DNA from: a virus
DNA: 51,102 bases
IMG/VR virus record: IMGVR_UViG_3300042382_000381
Span: 1 to 51,102 of that record
Strand: one strand, 5' to 3'
This document shows positions 1 to 4,968 of the stretch, piece after piece. The notes beneath the pieces were generated by a model, which was not told the origin of the DNA, made no database searches, and worked only from the letters and a program-made list of their open reading frames with translations. Each line of letters begins with the position of its first letter. The stretch's first letter is position 1. Position numbers and translations under genes: made by a program.

Positions 1-110
1 TAGCATGTATGTAGTGGTATTGTGATATACCTAGCATTTGTATCTCTGGGAGATAGTTCTTATTTTGCGGCGATCTGGAATCTATTATTAAAATAAAGAT
101 AGATGCCGGC

Positions 111-158
111 AGAAAATAAAAAGCTAGTATAGGCCCAACCACTAAGCCCATACTAGCT
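111..158 (-). terminator. Rho-independent terminator
   Basis: A 9-bp inverted repeat (122-130 with 150-158, AGCTAGTAT/ATACTAGCT) with a partly paired loop is followed on the minus strand by a T-rich tract at 111-121. It lies just past the stop codon at 173 and would end the minus-strand transcript of the HicA-like gene. Confidence 0.8.
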
Positions 159-172
159 ATCAGATGCAGATA

Positions 173-388
173 TCAAACTGGAAGGTCTACATTATACATT
201 CGTTTAAAGTCTCGTCTCATGGGATGCAGAGCGGACTCTGTGCCATGAGTTGTGTACATGGGTCCTTCGATAGTTGAAGGGGGTACTATTTTCCAGACCC
301 CTGATTTACTCCGATTTACTTTAAAGCCTAACCGGTTTAACTCGGCTAGAACCTTCTTCATTGCTGAAGATTGATGTTGGCGAGGCAT
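173..388 (-). CDS. Small HicA-like double-stranded RNA-binding-fold protein
   Basis: A 71-aa basic protein. I chose the ATG at 388 because AAGGAG lies 8-9 nt upstream; a longer frame back to 463 has no such site. The middle and C-terminal part (KKVLAELNRLGFKV, then GPMYTTHGTESALHPMRRDF) follows the HicA pattern of a helix, a GF turn, a basic strand, a conserved His-Gly segment and a final helix. HicA proteins are mRNA interferases or related RNA-binding proteins. No HicB-like partner is adjacent, so it may be a lone phage effector or only a fold relative. The gene ends at a strong terminator. Confidence 0.6.
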   Translation of the reverse strand: MPRQHQSSAMKKVLAELNRLGFKVNRSKSGVWKIVPPSTIEGPMYTTHGTESALHPMRRDFKRMYNVDLPV

Positions 389-531
389 GCTCGTATTCTC
401 CTTCGGTTGAACTTGCATTTTACCTGACTCATATATGTTATCACGTATATTAGCAGGATGCAACTCACCTACGGGAATATTTCGCGGACTCCAGCACGAA
501 CAAAAAAGTTCGGCTGTCGCCGCTCTAGTAA

Positions 532-586
532 GAAAAAAAGGGGGATACTACCGTACAGTCCATTATAGACATATACGATAGTATCC
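532..586 (-). terminator. Rho-independent terminator
   Basis: Inverted repeat GGATACTA/TAGTATCC (543-550 with 579-586), extended by further pairs inward, with a run of seven T on the minus strand at 533-539. It lies downstream of the 735-1736 gene and upstream of the HicA-like gene. Confidence 0.75.
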
Positions 587-663
587 ACTCCTGTTCATCA
601 ACTATAAGTTATTATAACTTTGTATGAAGTTTAAAAAGGGCATGATTGTGATAGTTCGTTGAG

Positions 664-708
664 TGTCCCCTGATTGTCAGCGCTTCTCGTCTGATATATC
701 AGGGGACA
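664..708. other. 11-bp inverted repeat after the 735 stop codon
   Basis: TGTCCCCTGAT (664-674) and its perfect complement ATCAGGGGACA (698-708) flank a 23-nt loop. It sits 27 bp past the stop of the minus-strand gene ending at 735. There is no T tract on either strand, so it may be a 3'-end stabilising hairpin, an RNase site or a protein-binding dyad rather than a simple terminator. Confidence 0.6.
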
Positions 709-734
709 ACAACTATGTTAGGTGCAAGACCTAG

Positions 735-1736
735 TTAGAATGGCATCTCATCAGTTGCAGCAGGTGCTACAGTTGCTGAAGAGTTTGCCTGAGCCGAGTT
801 AGACCAGAGGTCACAAGGAACATCAGTGCCATTTACAACCATGGTAAAGCGACCACAAGGGGCGTTTACTGGATCATAGATGTCCTGCTTTTCCTGTGCA
901 CCAGATGGTGTAACCTGAATGCGTTGCTGACTGCCCGACCAGTTGGAAACCCATTGGCGTGAGAGCTGCAAGAGCTTCTGACGCTTCTCTTCGGCTTCCT
1001 TGATCTTAGCTTGGCTGAGTGTTTCCATCTTCTCACCAAGTACATGTGCTTGCAAACGCAAACCATATACACGTTGGAAGGTGTCAACTGCAGCATCAAC
1101 AAGATTCAAGAAGCCTTGATTTGTGCGGGACTTACTACGGTCAGTGGTGCCGAGCTCAAATGAGTTCAATGCAACACCAGTCTTATGCTGATAGGCAGCA
1201 ACAATGCGACCCGGGGTTTCAATACGACCAGTAACGTCAACTGCGCCTGCAGCCTTGAATGCGTTAATAGCGTGCTTGAATCCATCTTCGTTAGCACCGA
1301 ACTGCTGGAAGAACAATGGCATACCGTTTGCGAAGTTCATACCCAAGCTACCAAGGCTTGCTACGAACTTGTCACGGTCTACAATTTTACCAGAATCAGT
1401 CAAGAAGCTGTGCAAGAGATCAATAATGTTGATTTCCTGTCCTTCGTTGGTGATGCTGATGTCCATCTTTACTGGGTTCATAACGCCAGTTACAAGATAG
1501 TATTCTTTACCAGTGTATGGGCTTTGCTGACGAAGAACCGAAAGGCGGCTCAACGAAGCTTCTTTCAAAGTGACAGATGATGGAACTTCTACTCCATTGA
1601 TGCTGCCTTTGAAGTTTGTTTTCTTGCCTACAACAAGAGTCTGAGTCCGAGAAGTGGACTGCAGGCTATCGATGTTTTCAGCAACTTGCGCAAACAAGTT
1701 ACTGTCAAGATTGAATTTGTCTGTTAGAGTTGACAA
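735..1736 (-). CDS. Putative ssDNA-binding or recombination-associated protein with SSB-like acidic tail
   Basis: A 333-aa protein starting at a TTG (1734-1736) with AGATAGG upstream. I do not recognise the family from the body: a probable beta-rich N-terminal half, then helices with an AKIKEAEEKRQKLLQLSRQW stretch near residues 240-260. The C-terminus is a disordered Ala/Ser/Thr linker ending ATDEMPF. Bacterial SSB ends in DDDIPF, which docks partner proteins, and phage T7 gp2.5 ends in acidic residues plus Phe. The tail therefore suggests a DNA-replication or recombination role; that is inference. The AAAAGAAGGG leader motif lies about 63 nt upstream. Confidence 0.5.
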   Translation of the reverse strand: MSTLTDKFNLDSNLFAQVAENIDSLQSTSRTQTLVVGKKTNFKGSINGVEVPSSVTLKEASLSRLSVLRQQSPYTGKEYYLVTGVMNPVKMDISITNEGQEINIIDLLHSFLTDSGKIVDRDKFVASLGSLGMNFANGMPLFFQQFGANEDGFKHAINAFKAAGAVDVTGRIETPGRIVAAYQHKTGVALNSFELGTTDRSKSRTNQGFLNLVDAAVDTFQRVYGLRLQAHVLGEKMETLSQAKIKEAEEKRQKLLQLSRQWVSNWSGSQQRIQVTPSGAQEKQDIYDPVNAPCGRFTMVVNGTDVPCDLWSNSAQANSSATVAPAATDEMPF

Positions 1737-1799
1737 TTTATTAACCTATCTTTCTATGTGATAATTGTGTATAAGGTGATTTGTAATTGGGTTGTTAGA

Positions 1800-1809
1800 C
1801 CCTTCTTTT
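1800..1809 (-). promoter_or_regulatory. Copy of the AAAAGAAGGG leader motif
   Basis: On the minus strand AAAAGAAGGG is followed by TCTAAC, upstream of the 735-1736 gene. It matches three other noncoding copies at 3773, 4567 and 4807, all in the same orientation between minus-strand genes. Function unknown. Confidence 0.4.
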
Positions 1810-1810
1810 T

Positions 1811-1960
1811 TTAGTTGCTGGAAGACTTAACACCATCAACGAATGCATCTTTGAGCGACTTGCTCTTGTTTGCAGTCTTGGTTGGTGCGTTCTTTACAAT
1901 TTTGAACGTCTTGCCAGTGATTTTGCCTGTTGTCTTTGCTAATTTGTCTGAAATTGACAT
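1811..1960 (-). CDS. Small basic hypothetical protein
   Basis: A 49-aa Lys- and Thr-rich protein (MSISDKLAKTTGKITGKTFK...) with AAGGAG 6 nt upstream of ATG (1958-1960). No family recognised. The high positive charge and absence of a membrane segment would suit a nucleic-acid-binding or host-interacting peptide. First minus-strand gene after the tiny-gene cluster and directly before the 735-1736 gene. Confidence 0.6.
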   Translation of the reverse strand: MSISDKLAKTTGKITGKTFKIVKNAPTKTANKSKSLKDAFVDGVKSSSN

Positions 1961-1996
1961 TATTGCTCCTTGTGTTAGTGTGTGAATAATTAGTTA

Positions 1997-2068
1997 TTAT
2001 TGTGTTTCATTGTTATTAAAGATAAGTTCAAACATATCCTGAAATATCTGTATTAACCAGTCGATCAT
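1997..2068 (-). CDS. Tiny amphipathic peptide
   Basis: A 23-aa frame (MIDWLIQIFQDMFELIFNNN...) that could form one amphipathic helix. Its ATG overlaps the TGA of the frame ending at 2065 (ATGA) and GGGGGTGA lies upstream. Overlapping start/stop junctions are the rule in this cluster, which is the main support. Could be noncoding. Confidence 0.35.
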   Translation of the reverse strand: MIDWLIQIFQDMFELIFNNNETQ

Positions 2069-2148
2069 GAGTCACCCCCTTCGCCCTTCTTTTCTGAACG
2101 AACTTTAGAAGTGACCCATGAAAGACTGATAACTTTAATTCCATCCAC
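2065..2148 (-). CDS. Tiny basic peptide, start uncertain
   Basis: A 27-aa frame starting at GTG (2146-2148) and reading VDGIKVISLSWVTSKVRSEK..., open further upstream to a TAA. It overlaps the 2135-2266 gene and its TGA overlaps the next ATG. There is no convincing ribosome-binding site, so either the start is unusual or the frame is reached from the upstream gene. Weak call. Confidence 0.25.
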   Translation of the reverse strand: MDGIKVISLSWVTSKVRSEKKGEGGDS

Positions 2149-2266
2149 CGTTAGTCGGATGATAGTTTCTTGAGCTTAGTCTTTGGTTTTGTTTTGTTAG
2201 AAGAACTAGATAACCAGTTACGAACATTGCATAACAGGTTACAAAGCCTAGAAAGAATGCTAACAT
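2135..2266 (-). CDS. Small single-pass membrane protein
   Basis: A 43-aa protein with one hydrophobic segment near residues 2-23 (LAFFLGFVTCYAMFVTGYLV) then a short polar tail. GGAGAAAATAAC precedes the ATG (2264-2266), which sits 2 nt past the previous stop. Such peptides in phage early regions often act at the host membrane or in superinfection exclusion; no specific role can be read here. Confidence 0.55.
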   Translation of the reverse strand: MLAFFLGFVTCYAMFVTGYLVLLTKQNQRLSSRNYHPTNGGWN

Positions 2267-2268
2267 TG

Positions 2269-2355
2269 TTATTTTCTCCTTAGTTTATAGGTTAAGCCGG
2301 CAACAATAAAAGCTATTGTTGTTACGACTGAGCCGATAGTGATTTTCTTTTTCAT
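2269..2355 (-). CDS. 28-aa membrane peptide
   Basis: MKKKITIGSVVTTIAFIVAG... gives a charged N-terminus, one hydrophobic segment and a basic tail (KLRRK). The ATG overlaps the TAA of the preceding gene (TAATG), implying translational coupling. It is part of a string of minute membrane proteins. Confidence 0.5.
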   Translation of the reverse strand: MKKKITIGSVVTTIAFIVAGLTYKLRRK

Positions 2356-2666
2356 TAGATACTGTCGCTTTTTGATTCTGCAGTAATCCAACCTTCAACC
2401 ATTTGTGCATACATGTCTACGACTTGCTTAGCTCGAGCAAACGAGTTAATAGCCGGCATGTGATACGTTAAATGATCTGAAGAATCTGGTGAATCACCAC
2501 TTGGACTTTGGATATGCATTTCTATTTCTACTGACATATCACTGAATTGTTCTGCTTTGAACGAAGAGATCATGCCTTTAGGTAGTGAATGACCACTGCG
2601 GTTATACACCATGAATCCATAAGCACGCCACCCTTCATCTTGAGTTTCGAATTTTTCTATTCTCAT
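2355..2666 (-). CDS. Hypothetical protein
   Basis: A 103-aa soluble-looking protein with AAGGAGAAAGTAGC before ATG. N-terminal beta pattern (RAYGFMVYNRSG...), a Ser/Asp-rich middle (SPSGDSPDSSDH) and a C-terminal helix. No family recognised. The start overlaps the stop of the upstream gene (ATGA) and its stop overlaps the next start (TAATG), so it is coupled on both sides. Confidence 0.65.
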   Translation of the reverse strand: MRIEKFETQDEGWRAYGFMVYNRSGHSLPKGMISSFKAEQFSDMSVEIEMHIQSPSGDSPDSSDHLTYHMPAINSFARAKQVVDMYAQMVEGWITAESKSDSI

Positions 2667-2842
2667 GCTACTTTCTCCTTATTTGTGTAGTGATTGATCA
2701 TTTCTTGCATTTTGTCACTCATTTTAGGTACGTTAAGTCGTTGGTTTACCTTAGCTTGTTGTGTTGCGCGGATAAAACCTACAATCATACCTGCTATGAT
2801 ATTAAAAGTAAGATAACCATAGAATAGTTTCTTGTAATTCAT
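2663..2842 (-). CDS. Small membrane protein with polar tail
   Basis: A 59-aa protein: basic N-terminus (MNYKK), hydrophobic segment around residues 6-24, then a helical polar tail (KVNQRLNVPKMSDKMQEMINHY). The end of its frame contains the AAGGAG site for the next gene, and its TGA overlaps that gene's ATG. The start overlaps the TAA of the upstream gene. Confidence 0.6.
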   Translation of the reverse strand: MNYKKLFYGYLTFNIIAGMIVGFIRATQQAKVNQRLNVPKMSDKMQEMINHYTNKEKVA

Positions 2843-2943
2843 TAGTTACCTCCCATTGACTTGTTGAATATCCTGCGAATCCATACCATCATGGTAAGTC
2901 CGCCGGCAATAAACGATGTTAAAGCTAACATTGTTGATTTCAT
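2842..2943 (-). CDS. 33-aa membrane peptide
   Basis: MKSTMLALTSFIAGGLTMMV plus a basic tail (WIRRIFNKS): one hydrophobic segment. GGAGAATCAACA precedes the ATG, and start and stop both overlap neighbouring genes (ATGA and TAATG). Confidence 0.5.
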   Translation of the reverse strand: MKSTMLALTSFIAGGLTMMVWIRRIFNKSMGGN

Positions 2944-3116
2944 TGTTGATTCTCCAATATGTTGTCGATTTGATCTTCTAATTTTGTAATACGGTCATGT
3001 AGTTTGGCAATCATATTGTTCTGTGATTCACAGATACCAATGAGTGCTTCTGTACGCTTGTTCATTTCTTTTGCTACATCAATAACTGTGTAGTTGATTT
3101 TGTCTGGATCTAACAT
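2940..3116 (-). CDS. Small coiled-coil protein
   Basis: A 58-aa protein, almost wholly helical, with a heptad-like C-terminal half (IAKLHDRITKLEDQIDNILE). No membrane segment. It sits among small membrane proteins and could bind one of them. Weak AAAGGA-type site upstream. Its TGA overlaps the next ATG. Confidence 0.55.
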   Translation of the reverse strand: MLDPDKINYTVIDVAKEMNKRTEALIGICESQNNMIAKLHDRITKLEDQIDNILENQQ

Positions 3117-3118
3117 AA

Positions 3119-3313
3119 TTATTGTCCTTTCTTTTCTGAGTAATATTCGATTGATATATCACGGTTACATGCACTACAGAAAGTGCCACGTGAATCATGA
3201 TCTTCGAAATAAAGCTCATGTTTATTACAGTCGTGGTTGTCTCTTATGTAGCGAATGGTTCCGGTGACAAAGATTGCTGAAATAACAATCATTATAATAA
3301 TTGGTAGTATCAC
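3119..3313 (-). CDS. Small membrane protein with zinc-ribbon-like tail
   Basis: A 64-aa protein: hydrophobic N-terminus (MILPIIIMIVISAIFVTGT), then a polar part with Cys/His residues (HDCNKH, later CSACN) that could bind one metal ion. The ATG overlaps the TGA of the upstream gene (ATGA). Unknown function. Confidence 0.6.
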   Translation of the reverse strand: MILPIIIMIVISAIFVTGTIRYIRDNHDCNKHELYFEDHDSRGTFCSACNRDISIEYYSEKKGQ

Positions 3314-3492
3314 TTTTGCTCCTCTATTTGTTTTTGGATATTGTCTAATTTGCCGGCAATATTAAGCATTGATGCTGTAAGACGGCTTACGTTGAATTCA
3401 CTTGTAAATCCATGCTCTAGGTTTAGAACACGGATATCAACAGCTAGTTCATCTAGTTGTTGTACTACTCGTTTGATATCTATTTCTGGCAT
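3310..3492 (-). CDS. Small helical hypothetical protein
   Basis: A 60-aa protein beginning MPEIDIKRVVQQL, chosen over a longer frame to 3561 because AAGGGAG lies 6 nt upstream of ATG 3490-3492. Two predicted amphipathic helices ending KLDNIQKQIEEQK. First gene of the tiny-gene operon that runs to 1997. A 5' untranslated stretch of about 280 nt precedes it. Confidence 0.55.
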   Translation of the reverse strand: MPEIDIKRVVQQLDELAVDIRVLNLEHGFTSEFNVSRLTASMLNIAGKLDNIQKQIEEQK

Positions 3493-3772
3493 GATGCTCC
3501 CTTGTTGGTTGTGGACGGTATATTGATACAACGCTTTTCCTGCATATACCAGACAGTACAATAATGTCGCCCTTGTACCAGTGGCCTAGGCTATCCTAAA
3601 TGTTTAAGAGTGGCTATAGCTCCACTGTTCATTGTCAGCTTTACACCGGTAGAACGACCGTATGTATATATAAGTGTTGACTACTCAGCCTGATTCGACA
3701 TCCATTGGTTTACAGGCTACCAGTACATAGGCTTTTATATGTGTCCTATGATTATTTACACAGATCGTGAGA
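3493..3772 (-). other. Long leader without recognisable gene
   Basis: Between the leader motif at 3773-3785 and the first gene start at 3492 I see no credible ORF. A 13-aa frame (MNSGAIATLKHLG) is too short to claim. AT-rich TATATATACAT near 3660-3670 could be a minus-strand -10 region. Probably 5' UTR or promoter. Confidence 0.35.
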
Positions 3773-3785
3773 CCCTTCTTTTCCC
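3773..3785 (-). promoter_or_regulatory. Copy of the GGGAAAAGAAGGG leader motif
   Basis: Minus-strand GGGAAAAGAAGGG followed by TCTCACG. The same 13-mer occurs at 4567-4579 and 4807-4819. This copy follows the terminator at 3804-3868 and heads the tiny-gene operon. Confidence 0.5.
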
Positions 3786-3803
3786 AGTTTGGGGTTTAGA
3801 ATC

Positions 3804-3868
3804 TAAAAATAAAAAAAATATAATAAGATAGAGCCGGCATAGCAACCACACTATACCGACCCTACCTT
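3804..3868 (-). terminator. Strong Rho-independent terminator
   Basis: An 18-bp stem (3825-3842 with 3851-3868; Watson-Crick with a few G-T pairs, no mismatch) with an 8-nt loop is followed on the minus strand by a T-rich tract at 3804-3824 containing eight T in a row. It separates the structured-RNA region from the tiny-gene operon. Confidence 0.9.
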
Positions 3869-3911
3869 ATGGTACTAGGGAGGCAAAAACTTGAAATCTT
3901 GGTTCTATAGG

Positions 3912-4020
3912 AAAAAAGGGTAAGCCCCGCGTGAGCAGTCCAAACCAGAAGACTGGGCGCGAGGTACGAAGTACCGAGGCAAGTGTGAACACGTCCCGAA
4001 GGGGCGGGTGAGCACTTGCG
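3912..4020 (-). ncRNA. Candidate structured RNA with three hairpins
   Basis: This GC-rich stretch lacks a credible ORF. On the minus strand it folds into: a stem GCAAGTG/CACTTGC (4013-4019 with 3979-3985) enclosing CGTCCC/GGGGCG; a GGTAC-TTC-GTACC hairpin (3963-3975); and a CGCG/CGCG stem (3928-3931 with 3958-3961) enclosing CAGTC/GACTG. It ends in CCC plus six T (3912-3920). It lies between two terminators, so it could be a separate small RNA or a processed 3' end of the 4092-4517 transcript. GGTAAG after the stop of that gene could also pair with CTTACC near 3920, closing the whole domain. It is not a recognisable tRNA or tmRNA. Confidence 0.5.
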
Positions 4021-4080
4021 AAAAAAAGGGGGATTCCCCAAAGGAATACTCGTTAGAGCACTCCAATGGGGAAATCCCGA
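4021..4080 (-). terminator. Rho-independent terminator of the 4092-4517 gene
   Basis: Long hairpin: GGGATTTCCCC pairs with GGGGAATCCC (4068-4078 with 4030-4039), and an inner perfect stem GGAGTGCTC/GAGTATTCC (4056-4064 with 4043-4051, G-T pairs allowed) closes a TAAC loop. Seven T follow on the minus strand (4021-4027). Confidence 0.9.
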
Positions 4081-4091
4081 GAGTCTTACCG

Positions 4092-4517
4092 TCAGAACGG
4101 TTGGTCACCAGCAACTACGGTAGGGGCTTCAACGCGCTTAGCGTCAAAGTTCTCCGCATACTTACGGGCCTCATCAGTTACCACAATGGCAACTGGCTTG
4201 AGTGCTTCCTGAGCAGGAGCCTCCACAGTGATGTTACCACCGAGAAACAACTGACGCTTAGGCACCTTCAACTCAACCAACAGGCCAGTAGCCATATCGG
4301 TGTAAGTTGTCTGGACCTTGGACGCAGGTTGAACTTGCTCAACCAACAAGGTCATACCTTCCCGCAGACTGGATGCGGTGGCGTTAGGAAGCCAAGCCCA
4401 CTCACGAACGCCGTCACGCGTAAGGAATGAAATGCTGGTTGCCTTAGGGCCGGGAGAGTTAATCCCAGCAACTACGAGTTGAACTGCCGTAGTCGCAGTG
4501 TTGAGCGTCTCGCTCAT
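4092..4517 (-). CDS. Putative SSB-like protein with DQPF tail
   Basis: A 141-aa protein with a perfect AAGGAGGT site before ATG 4515-4517. Residues about 10-100 are beta-rich and could be an OB-like fold (LREGMTLLVEQVQ, then GLLVELKVPKRQLFLGG). The C-terminal third is Ala/Val-rich and ends VVAGDQPF, resembling the SSB C-terminal peptide. A second protein in this window (735-1736) ends in a similar tail. A single-stranded DNA-binding role is an inference from the tail. A leader motif lies about 50 nt upstream and a strong terminator follows. Confidence 0.5.
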   Translation of the reverse strand: MSETLNTATTAVQLVVAGINSPGPKATSISFLTRDGVREWAWLPNATASSLREGMTLLVEQVQPASKVQTTYTDMATGLLVELKVPKRQLFLGGNITVEAPAQEALKPVAIVVTDEARKYAENFDAKRVEAPTVVAGDQPF

Positions 4518-4566
4518 AATCTACCTCCTTGGTAGGTTAGTGGTTGTGGAACCCACGGTTGTGAGT

Positions 4567-4579
4567 CCCTTCTTTTCCC
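4567..4579 (-). promoter_or_regulatory. Copy of the GGGAAAAGAAGGG leader motif
   Basis: Minus-strand 13-mer followed by ACTCAC, about 50 nt before the 4517 start. Here the first half also forms a TTTCCC-TTATT-GGGAAA hairpin. Confidence 0.5.
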
Positions 4580-4630
4580 AATAAGGGAAACTTGGACCAG
4601 TTTAGAGACTTGGTCAAGGTCTGCCGATAA

Positions 4631-4768
4631 TCAGTCGGCTGAGTGCACCGCAAAAGGGTTGAACTCAGGAATAGAGGCTGTAACTTGTACAAGCAAGTCC
4701 CGTGCGGCATCAAAGGATGCAACAGCAGAATCAAGCCGTTCGCGAACAGCCACGGTTGGATGTGTCAT
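4631..4768 (-). CDS. Small hypothetical protein
   Basis: A 45-aa protein (MTHPTVAVRERLDSAVASFD...) with GGGGGT about 10 nt before ATG 4766-4768. Largely one helix with Asp/Ala. It contains a CGG codon (4736-4738) read as Arg with no frame change, unlike the late genes. Unknown function. Confidence 0.5.
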   Translation of the reverse strand: MTHPTVAVRERLDSAVASFDAARDLLVQVTASIPEFNPFAVHSAD

Positions 4769-4806
4769 GGTAGTATACCCCCAGTATGTGAGTGAAAGAG
4801 CACGAG

Positions 4807-4819
4807 CCCTTCTTTTCCC
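4807..4819 (-). promoter_or_regulatory. Copy of the GGGAAAAGAAGGG leader motif
   Basis: Minus-strand 13-mer followed by CTCGTGC, about 38 nt before the 4768 start. Third identical copy of the element. Confidence 0.5.
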
Positions 4820-4968
4820 AGTAAAGTCTGACGCAGTTAGTCATACTTTGTACGAGCAAAATATAAGTAACCACGGCAGAGTCTGTAACAGAGTTTAGAA
4901 GAGACCAAAGGCTCCCCCAAACTCCCCCGCCTCGTTTAGAAGCTTCAGCATGGGGAGATCTATTGGGG

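Noticed and set aside
389-463. N-terminal extension of the HicA-like gene to 463
   Set aside because: No good ribosome-binding site at 463, while ATG 386-388 has AAGGAG at ideal spacing; the extra residues do not fit the fold.
2083-2092. Further AAAAGAAGGG copy
   Set aside because: It lies in a probable coding frame (EKKG) and lacks the TCTCAC context, so it is not counted with the leader elements.
3905-4430. Overlapping ORFs on both strands around the RNA-like region (69 aa minus, 140 aa plus)
   Set aside because: They run through terminators and hairpins, have no ribosome-binding site and odd composition; the plus frame is antisense to the SSB-like gene.
4859-4951. 18-aa minus-strand frame MLKLLNEAGEFGGAFGLF before the 4631 gene
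   Set aside because: Too short, no clear ribosome-binding site and no overlap coupling.
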